Assembly (NCBI GenBank): GCA_023653785.1
Contig: JAMKCH010002916.1
Location: 62,001 to 126,000, forward strand
Reading direction: 5' to 3'
DNA length: 64,000 bases
Source: Ophioderma brevispina
Lineage: Eukaryota > Echinodermata > Ophiuroidea > Amphilepidida > Ophiodermatidae
A program made the translations under genes and the position numbers. Of the stretch, positions 1 to 13,125 are shown piece after piece. Numbering within the stretch: the first letter of the stretch is position 1; each line of letters begins with the position of its first letter. The notes under the pieces are model-generated. The model saw only the letters and a program-made list of their open reading frames with translations. It was not told the origin of the DNA and made no database searches.

Positions 1-2830
1 CATTTCAATTTGAACATCACTTACAAAGAGATTGCATAATCATTGTTACACCCCCATTGGCTTTGATGATCCTGAATCGTCAATCTTAAGGGAGGCTTGT
101 ATATGACTCTCAAAATGTATTGTTTTTCACAAGTAAGCCTGGAAGGGCCGAATTAGTGACTACGCACTGGGTGGAAGAGGGTTCCACTCTCGGACATCCA
201 GAAATCTTTCAGAGTATAAAATCTAACATAACATTGAGAAAACATTGAGTGCATTGAGAAAAAACCAACATCATACACACTACTTAAGGTAAATAGATTG
301 TTTTATTTTATTTTTGCAGGATATTTACAGCATCTATATACATCAAAAAGGTGTGGATTTTTTTTGCACAGGAGTAGATGTATCTCCAAAACTACTTGAC
401 CAAGTGTAATTGTGGTTTTTACTGATGTAGGTATTTTACTGCAAATTTAAATGACATTGACCAAAGGCAGTGGATTTAATGAAAAGGAAATCAGAGCAAG
501 AAAAATAAGTTGTTTTGAAGATGGCAATGTCTGTCTGCCGCAGCCAAAGGGCTTACAATTATGAGATAAAAAAGAGCAACTCATCCTTCTGGTCCCATGC
601 CAGTGACTCAAATCTAACTCCAGCAAGATCGTGCTTAAGTGTCAAAATAGAAACGGGCGTAAATCTTGTCCAGATCCAGTCCGATAGATCTCATTTCTTC
701 TATTTCCTATACCAATAATGACTATTATATTGTGTTGTACAGGTTGTTGAATGACGGGGGATCTCGCTTGTAATTCAATTTCGACGCGTGTACGGTAGCT
801 TACCGAAGCAAGCACTATGGTGTTGATACTTAACGTTAAGTGTTGATCTGAGTAATGGAGTGTATATGTTTGTTTGGTGTTAGAGTTATTGTGTAAATGC
901 ATTTTTCCTGTCAGAGAGTGATTTTCTTTTAACCCAGTTTGACCTTCCCGAAGAACACTGACCTAAAAAAAAAGATAGTGTAGTCATAGGTATATGGGGG
1001 AAATGCCTGATTTTGTTGTAGGCCTACCTGGATGTGTATGATTGATTAATTGGTTGAGTGATTGAGTGAGTGAATGAGAGAGTGTTTGAGTGATTGATAG
1101 ATGAGTGAATGTGGCGTGATCTAATCGAAGAAGGCTAAAGTTGTCACACATGAAATAGAGATGTGGACCTTGTTTACACTGTACAATATAGTTGCCGAAT
1201 TTGACATGTTATTATGACAGAGTATAGTTGTCCAGCATTTAATCGTTAAGGTCTGGGGTCTTCCCCCCCTCCCCGTCTAGCCAAAATTTGGCCCACCCCA
1301 CCGTGACTTGACATTAGTGTTTATTTTTTGCCAGAGCACCCCCTCCCCCATCTGCATTGAGTCCCCGATGAATTTCCAGACAGAGATTGAAAAAAGACAT
1401 GAACACCAAGATGTAAAGTTAGCAAAATAATATTTTTATTACTTGAAATTATTTGTCAAAATGTGATCCTCAGTGACAGAAGTCCCTGAAATATGTCCCC
1501 ATTCACACCATATCTCCATCAGCATTTCTCCCCCCCCCTCCCAAAAAATTAGAAATAAAAATTTATTTTTGTCTTTGGTGTTTATAGGAAGTAAATGTGT
1601 AATGGTCTTCAGACAAATTTGATTATGACAAGCAAAACTTTGACTCAAAAGTGCTGTAACAATGGGTCATTCACCCATGAAACCATGATTTCAATTGGCT
1701 CTGTTCATTAGAAAATGCAACAAAATAGCTTACCACTTAAAGTGACAGGAGGAGATTTTTTTAGGATATGAATTTCTCTCAAATTTCACTGAATTGGTTG
1801 TAGATCACCTACCGAGAACGTTTGGAAGGTTTATTGGACAAACAGGTGCAAAAGAAAACCGCAAACCTTGTTTTGAACTTGCCTGCTATCGTAATCGTTC
1901 CCCATGGAAAACATGCTTTGACTTTCTGTCGTGCACGACAGAAACTACTAAATCATCATCTTATTACATAAAGACGGCGTATTCGGCTTATTCACTTCAG
2001 GTGTGATCTAATACATTGGTAAGCATTCCAAATATGTAAAAACCTAGGTTCGAGAAAAATTGGGGGCGCTTCTTTCTGGAAATCTCCTCATGTCTCTTTA
2101 AAGACCTTTTTCACATTGGGGTGATGCCCGGATTTGGTTTGGTCGAGGCTGTGAAAGTAGTTGACACAGTTCAGGTCATAGGTCATCTAGAGGTCAAATG
2201 ATACAACTTCTGATTTTGGTTAGGTCAAATGTAAGGTGCTATCATTCAAAAAGTCGTTTCAATTTAACCAAATATTTCAGGGTCAAAGGTCCTCTAGGGG
2301 TCAAATAAGGTCATTGTCAATTTTAGCCAGGTCAGTGTAAAGTGCTGTTATTAAAAAAAGTCAGATGTCAATCTTGGTTGGTAGGTCCCTTAGATGAGTT
2401 GTGACATTTCAAGTCAATGATTTAAACCAATCCCATTGTGTTTATCAAAAATGTTTGTTTTGACAAAGTTTGCGCATGTTTTAAGTGTCTTTGGTTTATA
2501 TTAGGCTGATTAAAATCTGTGATTGCCATGATATATTTGAAAATGTTTTCAGATTATATCTAAATTTCTTTAAAGCCATATTTGTCATTTTGTGTGTGAA
2601 ATAATTTAGGTGGGATTTGATACTCATTTGAGGCAGTAATTAAATATCCTTTCAAGTTTTTGGCTGTAATTGGAATGCAACTAGGCTATTTCATATAGCT
2701 ATATAGAATTCATATTACCCCGGCAAAACACTTTATCTATTTTTTGTTTTACAGAGGGATGTATATTTCAAAGGAACATTACTATATCCACTGTGCTATT
2801 CATTCACAATTTGCATGCCCTCTTCAAATG
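1..2830. repeat. Large direct duplication, copy 1 (left edge outside window)
   Basis: This segment matches 2966-7319 in the same orientation almost base for base, once the inserted element at 5383-6860 is removed. Shared landmarks include the GAGTGAGTGAATGAGAGAG stretch (about 1060 and 4050), the pyrimidine run near 1265/4250, the MITE at 1741/4742 and the GGTCA-rich stretch at 2170-2330/5160-5320. Copy 1 has no insertion at 2390, so it is the empty site. No convincing gene is seen; the short frames inside are not kept open in copy 2. Most differences are single-base insertions or deletions. Confidence 0.93.
1741..2097. mobile_element. TTAA-flanked MITE (357 bp) in duplication copy 1
   Basis: TTAA at 1737-1740 and 2098-2101 flanks inverted ends that read AGTGACAGGAGGAGATTT on the left and AGAGACATGAGGAGATTT on the right when reversed. 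TTAA duplication is the hallmark of piggyBac-type insertion. No coding capacity. Confidence 0.72.
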
Positions 2831-4741
2831 TCTTTTTGTGATTTCTACAGTGCACTTAGTATGCTAATCATCCTGTATTGATCTTTAGAGTGAGTGAGTG
2901 GAATAACTTGTTGACTGCTTTGTCCAAATTTGAAAGGAACCCACACATGGACAATAGTGTGTCTTCATTTCCATTGAACATCCGTTACAAGAGATTCATA
3001 ATCATTGTTTACACACAAACCCCCATTGGCTTTTGAATGAATCCTTAATCGTCAATCTTACGGGAGGCCTTGAATATGACACTCTCAAATGTATTGTGTT
3101 TCACAGTAAGCCTGGAAGGGCCGAATTAGTGACTACGCACTGGGTGGAAGAGGTTTTCCACTCCTCTCGACATCCAGAAATCTTTCAGAGTATAAAATCT
3201 ACATAACGTGAGAAACATTGAGTGCATTGAGAAAAAAAAACAACACATCCACACTACTTAAGGAAATATTGTTTTATTTTATTTTTGTTGCAGGATATTT
3301 AAACAGCATCTATATACAAATACATCAAAAAGTGTGGATTTTTGCACGATAGTGTATCTCCAAAACTACTACTTGACCAAGTGTAATTGTGGTTTTTTAA
3401 CTGATGTAGTATTTTTACGGCAATTAAATGACATGACCAAAGCAGTGGATTTAATGAAAAGGAAATCAGAGCAAGAAAACGGTAAGTTGTTTTGAAGATA
3501 GCAATGTCTGTCTCCGCAGCCAAGGGCCTTACAATTTATGAGATAGAAAGAGGCAACTCATCCCTTCTGGTCCCCTGCCAGTGACTCAAATCTACTCCAG
3601 GCAAGATCGTTGCTTTAAGTTCACAATAGAAACGGGGCGTAATCTTGTCCAATCCAGTCCCGTAGATCTCATTTCTTCTATTTCCTAATACCAATAATGA
3701 TGACTAGTATAATTGTGTTGTAACAGGTTGTTTGATGACGGGGGATCTCGCTTGTAATTTCAATTTCGACGCGTGTACGGTAGCTTACCGAAGCAAGCTC
3801 TATGGTGTTGATACTTAACGTTAAGTGTTGATCTATTAATGGAGTGTATATGTTTGTTTGGTGTTAGAGTTATTGGATAAATTGCATTTTTCCTGTCCGA
3901 GAGTGATTTACTTTTAACTTAACCCAGTTTTGACCTTCCCGAAGAAACACTGACTACAAAAAAAGATAGTGTAGTCATAGGTATATGGGGGAATGCCTGA
4001 TTTTGTTGTAGGCCACCTGGATTGTATGATTGATTAATTGGGTTGAGGGATTGAGTGAGTGAATGAGAGAGTGTTTTGAGTGGATTGATAGATAGTGAAT
4101 TTATATGTGGCGTGATTCTAATCGAAGAATGCTAAAGTTGTCACACATGAAATGAGATGGGGACTTTGTCTACCCGTACAATATCGTTGCGAATTTTGAC
4201 ATGTATTATTACAGAGTATAGTTTTCCAGCATTTTAATCGGTAGGTCTGGTCTCCCCCCCCTCCCCCCGTCTAGCCAAAATTTGGCCCACCCCACCGTGA
4301 CTTGACATTAGTGTTTATTTTTTTTTGCCAGAGCACCCCCTCCCACCTCTGCATTGAGCCCCGATGATTCCAGACAAAGATTGAAAAAAGACATGAACCA
4401 CCAAGAGTAACGTTAGCACAATAATTTTTTATTACTGAAATTATTTGTCAAAATGTGATCCTCAGTGACAGAAGTCCCTGAAATATGTCCGCCATTCACT
4501 ACCATATCTCCCAGCAAGCATTTATCTCCCTCCCCCCCTCCCAAAAAATTAGAAATAAAAATTTATTTTGTCTTTGGTGTTTATAGGAAGTAAATGTGTA
4601 ATGGGTTCATAACAAATTGGATTATGACAATCCAACATTACTCAAAAGTGCTGTAAACAATGGGTCATTCACCATGAAACCATGATTTCAATTGGCTGTG
4701 TTCATTAGAAAATGCAAACAAAATAGCTTACCTACACTTAA

Positions 4742-5096
4742 AGTGACAGGAGGGAGATTTTTTTTTAGGATATGATTTTCTCTCAAATTTTCACTGAATT
4801 GGTGGTAGATTCACCTACCCGAGAACGTTTGGAAGGTTTATGGACAAACAGGTGCAAAAAAAACGCAAACCTTTTTTGAACTTGCCTGCTATCGTATCGT
4901 TCCCCATAGAAACATGCTTTGGGACTTTCTGTCCGTGCCTACAGAAATACAAATCATCAATTTATTACATAAGGACTGCGTATTCGGCTTATTCACTTCA
5001 TGTGTCTCTAATTACATTGGTAAGCATTCCAATCTGTAAAAAACCCTAGGTTCAAAAATTTGGGGCGCTTCTTTCTGGAAATCTCCTCATGTATCT
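4742..5096. mobile_element. Same TTAA-flanked MITE in duplication copy 2
   Basis: Counterpart of 1741-2097 inside the second duplication copy. The left TTAA (4738-4741) is intact; the right one has changed to TTAC. It was therefore present before the large duplication arose. Confidence 0.7.
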
Positions 5097-5382
5097 TTAC
5101 AGACCTTTTCAACATTGGGGTAATGCCCGGATTTGGTTGGTCGAGGCTGTAAGTAGTGACACAGTTCAGGTCATAGGTCTCAGAGGTCAAATGATACAAC
5201 TTCTGAATTTTGGTTCGGTCAAATGTAGGTTGCTATCATTCAAAAAGTCGTTTCCAATTTAAACCAATATTTCAGGGTCAAAGGTCCTCTAGTGGTCATT
5301 AAGGTCATTGAATTTTCGCCAGGTCAGTGTAAAGTGCTGTTATTAAAAAAGTCAGATGTCAATCTGGGTTGGTAGGTCCCTT

Positions 5383-6860
5383 ATAGTCCAGGCTACCTGA
5401 CTCATGAGTGACCTGTTAATCCATATATAATAATGTTTTTTCAATTTTTTATACAGATTTTTCCTGCTGAATCTGATTCCGATGGATGCTAGACGGAAAA
5501 CCTTGAGCATATTCGAGGAAACGCAAAAATTCAAAAATCCAAATGGCCACCAAAACACTAAAAACTCATATTTTAATTGCTCAAAAGTTGTATTTTTTTT
5601 GCCCCTGTCCAGTCCAAAAACCATGTGAACCATAAGCTGTGATTCAGTACCACCTAATTAAGAGAGTCAATATGGCCGTCATACAACAAGCATTCTGATT
5701 TTGTCTACTTTTGACCATAAATGGAACATAAATATGATATATATACCAATGCTTTAGGCATCAATTATTAATTGAAACAATTATGAATAGCTTTTCAACA
5801 TTTTTCTAATCAATCATCAATAAACCAGGTCAAGATGGCCTCCAAAATGGCAAAATTAATTACTATCTTGGCAGGGCTTGCCATGTATTTTGTATATCCT
5901 AATACTGCTTCAGAGCATTTAAATATCATACATACAATAATCAAAGTGATTTGATATCTTTGCAAGATGACTCCTCGATAGGCGTTCAATATGCTGCAAA
6001 TTTAATCAATAAGGTCCAGTAATTCATTCACGCTGTAAGCTAAAGATAAAAATTTTGTGGTTTTTTAGTTTGATTTCACTTCAAACCCAGTGAGGCTATC
6101 TTAAGTGGCATTGAGTCGCTATTCATCAAATCTCCCAATATGGGATTCCAATGCACGCTTAAAACCTACCAAAAAAAACAAAGAAACATATCTCTCTAGA
6201 CTATTAGTGATCTGATTTTTTCGCCGCTTCTAAGTTGCCATTTCCAGCCATATTGGATAACGGGCCTTTTTGGATGCATCGTACATGTATCCGAAATTCC
6301 TCGTATTACCTAATGATTGTACATTGATCTGATTGACTTACATGGATTACACAAACATTGCAGTACTGGGTTAGACACAGCTATCAATCGTCAGTAGAGT
6401 ATCGGAGCCATCTTTGGATCCTATACTGCCGGACTTTATTGATCACAATTTTTACAAATTATGTCTTATGATTTTAATTAATTTCTTGACTGCCAAACAA
6501 CCAGGATCGATACAAAATCCACCCAGTCAAAAATATTCACGATCAGACACTTTATTGCATTGGGGCCATATTGAATTCATTGATACGTGGTTCCAGAATC
6601 ATATGTTAATTGGTCACAATGAAATGTTTAAAAAGACGGATGAAAAATCACAACTTTTGATTGAACAAGAGATTAAATGTTTTTGGTTTTGGTGGCCATT
6701 TTCATTTTTGCGTTTTTTAACAAAATGCTCCAAGGTTGATCGTCTGGCACCAAACGGATTCAGAATCAGCATAAGAACCTGGTTCTAAAACGTTGAAACA
6801 TATATATTCTAATAAAACAAGGTTGATATTAGGTATCAATGAATCTGTATCCTGGACTAT
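5383..6860. mobile_element. 1.48 kb DNA element with long terminal inverted repeats
   Basis: The ends read ATAGTCCAGGCTAC at 5383 and, reversed, ATAGTCCAGGATAC at 6860. The inverted similarity continues for about 200 bases inward (roughly 5383-5600 against 6645-6860). For example, AATGGCCACCAAAAC appears near 5541 and inverted near 6694. Because of this, the 124-residue frame at 6414-6788 and the minus frame at 5352-5633 encode look-alike peptides; neither is a real gene. The empty site in copy 1 (2390) shows the target was CCCTTAGATG, giving a 2-3 base duplication (TT or TTA). No transposase is visible, so the element is non-autonomous; its superfamily is not assigned. Confidence 0.88.
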
Positions 6861-7319
6861 TTAGATAGTTGTGACATGTCAAGTCAAGATTTAAAAACCA
6901 ATCCCTTGTGTTTTCAAAAATGTTGGTTTTGACAAAGTTTGCGCCATGTTTTTAAGTGTCTTTTTGGTTTAAATTAGGCTGATTAAAATCCTGTGATTTG
7001 CATGATATATTTGAAAATGTTTCAGAGTATATCTAAATTTCTTTAAAAGCCTATTTGTCATTTTGTGTCTGAAATAATATTACATGTGGGATTTGATACT
7101 CATGTGAGGCAGTAATTAAATAAATCCTTTCAAGTTTTTGGCTGTAATTGGAATGCAACTAGGGCCAATTTTTAAATTTCATATAGCTAATAATTACTTT
7201 ACCCACCCACCCCGGCAAAACACTTTATCTATTTTTTTTGTTTTATACAGAGGGATTATATTTCAAAGGAACATTACTATATCCACGTGCTATTCATTCA
7301 CAATTTGCATGCCTCTTCA

Positions 7320-9004
7320 AAGCTGGTCTTGAGATCCAGGATACATTGCCGCCTTACAAAATGTATGAATGAAATGTTATGCAATTTAGTAGACTGAAAT
7401 GTATACCTGAAGAAGACCGCCACAAATTTGGTCGACCAAAGGTGGACACAACATTCATCTTTTTTAAAAATAGCTCTGACGGATTTTTATATTTTGACAC
7501 AGTAAGCTCATATCCTTTCAGTTTGCAGCCCAATTTCCCGACCACCATGATGCTGAATTGTCCACCCGAATGTCTGGAGGGAAAGGGAGAGGAGGTAAAG
7601 TTTGAAAAGAGCTTAAGGGTCAGTGACCATGCAGTAAAGGCTTTTTTGGGTTAAAGCTGTGAAAAATAGTATTTAAGGGTCAAATGGTGTGAATGTTCAA
7701 CTTCAAATTCCACTTGACAAGAAAATTGGTCCTGGTCTTTATAAGAGCCCCCTTACTAGGGCAAAGAAGGTATTACTAGGAAGAAAGGATGGTTATAAAA
7801 CCAAGAAGATATCAGTAACTTCCACAATCATTGCTTCCATTGGTAGTTTTTGTAACAGATTGTCATGTGATCGTTCGGGATGAAAACCACCTTAAAATGT
7901 AAGTTTGGGATCAGTACTGTCAATTTAGGCCATGGTTTTCATCACTAACGAGTCACATCATACTGTACAAAAACCTCCAATGGAAATGCATTGTGGGAAG
8001 TACTGAATCTTCTCTTGTTTAAACCTTCCTCAGGACCCCAGAAACATGAATGGCCTTTTAAGTGCCTTTTTTTTTTGTTTTATCAACACAGTACCAATTC
8101 TCATACCAGCTCTATTTTTTGTGTTGATTTTTTTTTCTTTGTGGCCTTTTTCCCCTCTACAACTGAAAGGTTACAGTCATGTCGATCGTTAAAGCCGCGG
8201 CCCCAGGGACCCCAGAGTTTTACGGGAAGTGGTCAAAAGTTTGGAGTCAGAAGCAAGCTACTACCTTGTGAAATCTAGGACTAAATTAGGGTGGTTTGGA
8301 TGTTTTAGCAAAAATTACCCCCATTTTGGTCACCAATATTAATTTTACACAGGACTCTTGGGAGGACAAAATCATGTTTTTGGCTCGCTCCTTAAAACGG
8401 GTCGAATATTGGTCGAACCGTCACAGATGGTTTTGGGGGAAGGCCATTCTATCAAGATGAACATTTTTATAGACTTAAATACGGGGTCACCTCCCATTTA
8501 AATGTGATCTGATACCCTTATTCTCTTCAGCAACAAAAGAAACACATTGTTATTTTTTTTTTTTTTTTTAATTTTTTATGTGAAAAATATGATTGGGAGT
8601 CCATCCAACCCATAGCAGTTCTTCATTTGTGTGATGGCTAGTGACCCTGATGAATTTAGCCATCTTTACAGAATGAAATGCTTGTCTACATGCACTAAAT
8701 TTTGTAAAGACTGCTGAAATCACCAGGGTCACCAGTGATCGGGGTAATAAATGCTGGAAAACAGCCCCACCATTCTTCATCTACCTGGCAAAAAAACAAG
8801 AATTGCTATTAAAAAAGGAAAGTATTCTTCATCTTTTAAAATTTGGGTAATTTTCCTCACCTTGTAAGACTTAAGTTGAAGGCTTACATCCTTCTCCCCC
8901 CCCCGTCTTAATTCGCCCTGAGTAACTTAGATTTTACACTGTAAAACAAATTCACAAAGTGCATTTTTAAATGAGGTGTTTAACATGGATTACTAATCAT
9001 CTGA
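7320..9004. other. No gene or recognisable repeat
   Basis: Unique-looking AT-rich sequence. The longest frames (91 residues at 7379-7654, 95 residues at 7991-8278) have no recognisable domain and no splice-site context I trust. A T-rich run lies at about 8551-8571. Confidence 0.5.
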
Positions 9005-9012
9005 GCTTTGGC

Positions 9013-9217
9013 CAGTGGCGTATCAGGCCTGCCCGCTCCTGAGGGGGCACATTTTGGGAAATTTTCCCTTTCAGTGGGGTCAACAGGCCAATTTTTCCCG
9101 TGCAGAGGGGCTAACAAAATGTGCTGATTTAGCATGATTTTTGCATTTTTTTCCACGGCCAATTTGTCGGGGGGGGGGGGCACTTTGCCCCCCCTGCCCC
9201 CGCCTATTACACCACTG
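9013..9217. mobile_element. hAT-type MITE, 205 bp
   Basis: Starts CAGTGGCGTATCAGG and ends CCTATTACACCACTG, an imperfect terminal inverted repeat. It is flanked by the 8-base direct repeats GCTTTGGC (9005-9012) and TCTTTGGC (9218-9225), matching at 7 of 8. An 8-base duplication and CAG..CTG ends are typical of hAT elements. The interior has a G run and a GGGGGCA motif shared with 60917-61190. Short frames across it are shadows. Confidence 0.78.
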
Positions 9218-9539
9218 TCTTTGGCGGGATTCTGATTCATACTTATTTATACTTTCTGTTTTGGTGATTTCAATGGACAAGTGGGAAAAGGGATCGATGG
9301 GGTTGGGGGAGTTCACGGAGGGAACGGGTTTGGGGAGAGAAACCTGGAAGTAAGGATGCTGTTAGAGTTTTGTGATGAGAAGGATGTGTGCATAGCAATA
9401 TGTGTTTAAGAAAGATGAACAAAAGGACGTTGACCTTTAGTTCAGGGGGAACCGAGTCAGAGATTGATTTTGTGCTTTGTGGGTAATGAATTAGAAAGGT
9501 TTTTGAGAATTTACGGAATTCCCCTGGAATTACCACATA

Positions 9540-10990
9540 GGTTGGTGGTTGCCGACGTGGACAAGTGGAAGGTGAAAAAAAGTGGTGAGAAGGTAGTGCA
9601 TGTGAGAGGCAGTAGAAGCTGAAAGAAGAAGAGCCAAGAAAGAATTTTGAGATGAAGAGTGGCGAGCTTGTGGGGTATGTGTCCGATCTGTGGGGGTGTT
9701 TTAAGAAGGGTGTTTACAGGCGTTTGATAAGTGTGTGGGAAAAAAAGGGAGGAGAGACAGGAAAAATACGGGGTGTTGAAGATGAGGTGAAGGAGGCGAT
9801 AGGGGGCAAGAAGGATGCGTATAAGGAAATGAGTGATAAATGGTGATGGACGAGAATAAAGCAGTCATGAGGTTGTATGAAGGAGCAAAACAAGAGTTAG
9901 ATTAGGTCTGAGTTGTCTTATGAGTTTGAAGGTGAGGGTGTGTGTGCATCAGGGTTCTGTGGTTAATGTGGTTACGGAGAGTGGCAAAAGAGGTTTGATG
10001 AGTGATGCCTGTAATGCTGATAATTTAGTGTTTAAATGTGTGAGACAATGATTTGTTGAGGTGAAGTTTTTGTAAGTGGAAGAAGACATTGAGAGTAAGG
10101 TCCTGAGTAAACCTTGGGAAGACTAAAGTGATGGTGAGTGGGGAGGATGGGGAGTGTTTAGTTGATGTAAGGTGGACCCATGTGGATATGTGGAAATAGG
10201 TGAGGGCAATTCAGTGTGGTGTGATAACATGGGAAATGGATCCATGGAATTGGGACAAAGGTGAAGAGAGTGACCCCAAGTTTGGCAAGAGACTTTGTTT
10301 GTGGATGATGTAAGAAGGGAGTTGAGGGAGGGGAAGGAGTGGAAAAGTTGTGTTACGAGGTGGAAACAGTGAAGGAGTTACCCTAGGTGACAGGATTAGT
10401 GCGGGTGGGGGATGTGATGCTGCTTGTTACAGCCAGAGTAAGGGTAATGGGTTGGTGAAGTTTAAGAATGTGAGTGTTGTACTTTGGGAAGAGATTTCCT
10501 TTGAAGATGAAAGGGTTGGTGTACAGGAGTTGTGTTAGATCATGATGCTGTATGGGAGTGATACATGTGCCTGTAGTGAAATGAATGGGGATTTGAGAAG
10601 GGCAGAGAGGGCAATGGTGAGAGCAAAGTGGTTGTTAAATTACTTTATATGAAGAAGACTGAGGATTGATGCAGTGTTGGGTTTTTGAAGAGGCGGCTGA
10701 CCGAATGGCGTAAGGCGAATGGTGTAGATGGTATGGGCACAGCTGAGGAAGATGAGGAGCATGTTTAAAAGGGCTTTTGATTTTTAGGTGGGTGGTGTGA
10801 TGATGAGGGGCCAAACCAAAAGGACATGAGGCAGCAGTGAGGAGGAGAGTAATAGGGTTTGGTTGAGGATGGGATCGTGTAATCGGGTTAAGTGGAAAGG
10901 AGGGAGTAAGGGCGATGCTACGAATGTGAGGTTACTCCGGCCACCCCCGTTGCGGGGACCAAACCGGTTGGTAAAACTTTTGTTTTACTA
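9540..10990 (+). pseudogene. Decayed non-LTR retrotransposon (LINE), RT and 3' end
   Basis: A long G-rich, C-poor stretch that gives pieces of a LINE reverse transcriptase when read across frames. An AKK-AYK-M-like segment lies near 9810, VHQGSV near 9945, and ADNLV (in place of the catalytic ADD box) near 10017. LYGSDT follows near 10548 and RWYGH at 10726-10740. After the coding part come RPPP-like codons and a (TAC)n tail near 10985. Stops and frameshifts are frequent and part of the RT palm is missing, so it is inactive. Two further copies of this 3' end occur at 43913-44195 (minus) and 53505-54025 (plus). The LINE assignment is firm; the clade is not. Confidence 0.82.
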
Positions 10991-12650
10991 CTACTACACT
11001 ATGATAATTACATAAATTATAATTATGACTTTTAGCGTCTTATGCTAATTAGCATAAAATGCCATGGCTGATTTTATTTTTTCCACCAAATACTGCAACT
11101 GTAGTTAGGCAATTAACGAAAAGTTGGAAAATTATTTTATGGGGTAAAACATGCATTCAAAAAACAATCTTGGGTACTGGACCTCCCCCTTATACACTAA
11201 GTGTTTACTACTTGAATATCATTCGTAGAGATACTAAAAAAATGCCCAAAGTTAATATTGAAATATCCTTTGTTATGATTTTTGAATTAGATACAGGTCA
11301 TTCACCTTGGGAAGAAAATAGAAAAGGAAATGAAAAATCAATAGCTCCATTTTTGGTTATTGACCATCTGGTCCAAGCAACTTTATGAACTTTTGATGCA
11401 TAACACATTAAGAATTATACCCGAGTTCATTGAAAAATGTTTAGCATTTTAGTATTCTCCATTTTAATAATGGCAGGGGTTCAATACCCTTATAAGGAGA
11501 AATAGGAGCAAAATGCCTCTCAAGGGATTCAGACCTAGGACCTTCGCTTTTCTGTAAAATAGTTTTTCTTTAGACCAGCTGGCGTAGATGCTTCCATTCA
11601 TATGATTAATGGAAATTTGACACATAAAGGCGAGTTATTCTATTTATTTTTTTCATTATCAGTGAATCTGATTACTTCCCGTTTATTAAAGAGGGTGTCA
11701 AAGGTGAAATTATTCGCTAATTAAGATTTAATAGATAGGTTATCTACAATACCTTTTGACTACGTAGATCCATTACACCACATTAAACGTAATCCACTCA
11801 CATGGGGGACAAATTTCATGCTAAAAATAATAATTCTATTCCTCTCTGATTTCACTCAATGAATATTTGCATGCGATAAAGTAGCAAATTCCTTGGTGTT
11901 AACCGGTATCAAAAGGCGACGGTGTCGTTGGTTGGTAACCTCACGTTCATTGCCCTGTGTGTCCCAATTAACGCTTTTTTTTGTTAAACCACCTCGTCAT
12001 CTTTTTCAATCTTCTCTTTTTCACTCTCTGCTCAGATTTCATGCGTTTCTTTAACAAGACACCATGCGACTTGCCTAACCGTAGTGTAAGAATACAGGTA
12101 TGCCAAAACTTTACCCTGAAAAATTGTTTGCATAGCGGCTGCATATCGTCATAGCCGAGGGCTTTTCTGGTCTAAGTAAAGCTGCAGAGGACACCTGTAC
12201 ACGAAGTATACAACTGGTGTGGGGTTAACACCCCCACCCTTTTTTCCCCTCAAAACGAAATATGTTTTTCATATACTTTGATGATTGTCCTTGCTTGATT
12301 TGCTCTGCCCTAGGTTACAAAAAAGCTGTCAAAACACTGAAGTGAAATAGTCTTGATCTAGTGTTTGCAGCTCTAGGGCGACTAGAGACATCCTATATAT
12401 TGTGGTAGTTGTTAGTGGAGTTAACGAGCTATTTAAGGCATTGTCAATATGCTGGTAGTGTCCAGTGTATTGTAACACTTAGAGCCCGGGCGTGTATGAT
12501 CTATACTTTGATCGAAACTAAACAGGCAGGTTTGTAGGTTTTATTTCTGGACATGTAAAATAAATCTTAGTTTACACCCAAACTTGCATGTACATCTACT
12601 GTGCCTGCTATGTGTGTGATGTGCAAGATGATTATCAATATTATAATAGG
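10991..12650. other. No gene recognised
   Basis: AT-rich, apparently unique sequence. A 109-residue frame (11059-11388) matches no family I know. TAATTA/TTAAT motifs around 11710-11740 and less repetitive composition at 11870-12070 could be regulatory, but nothing firm can be said. Confidence 0.4.
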
Positions 12651-12653
12651 CCA

Positions 12654-12708
12654 CGTCTGTCTTTCTGTCTGTCTTTCTGTCTGTCTATCTGTGTGTCTGT
12701 CCGCCCTT
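12654..12708. repeat. Imperfect (TCTG)n microsatellite
   Basis: Runs of TCTG and TCTT units about 55 bases long. The 95-residue frame across it (12588-12875) owes its SFCLSFCLS peptide to the repeat. Confidence 0.85.
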
Positions 12709-12926
12709 TTTTTGGCAGCCGGGGGTCGTATGGTCACCGTTGCCTATTAGGTGATGAACAAAGTATAATAATGTCTCACCAGTGCAGGTATCCAGGTATA
12801 TGTAACACAGGTTCAACTTTTTTTGAAATTCCTGAGAATTTTTCAGTCTCTCTCTTTCTCTCAGAAGTTGTGTAGCAGGACATATTTCCCCCAGATTTGT
12901 CTAACTGCTAAAGTCGGCTTGACCTA

Positions 12927-13125
12927 CCAGGAAAAGCAAAGCAAGAATGGAAGGAAAAGAGAGGAAAGGAATGATAGAAGGGAGGAAAGGGAAAGAAGGA
13001 AAGCAGAAGAGGGAAGGGAAGGAAGAAAAGGCACAGGGAAGGAGGGCAAAGGAAGATAAAAGGAAAAGAGTGGAAAAGAGGAGGGATGAAAGGAAGAAAG
13101 GAGGGCAGAGAGGAAGGGGGAGGTA
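12927..13125. repeat. Polypurine tract, about 200 bases
   Basis: Nearly all A and G on the plus strand, in GGAAA/GAAAGG units. Overlapping frames here (Arg/Glu/Lys-rich on plus, Ser/Pro/Phe/Leu-rich on minus) are composition artefacts. Such tracts can form triplex or slip during replication. Confidence 0.88.

Larger units (their letters stand above)
2966..7319. repeat. Large direct duplication, copy 2 (interrupted at 5383-6860)
   Basis: Second copy of the 1-2830 segment, starting about 135 bases after copy 1 ends. Its two halves are 2966-5382 and 6861-7319; joined, they match copy 1 through to about 2830, after which the sequences differ completely. The 135 base spacer (2831-2965) is not repeated. 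The copies differ mainly by length changes in homopolymers and by single-base slips. This could be a tandem segmental duplication or two unmerged haplotypes placed side by side in an assembly. Confidence 0.92.

Noticed and set aside
5352..6788. Frames of 93 and 124 residues at the two ends of the inserted element
   Set aside because: They encode similar peptides only because they lie in the inverted arms.
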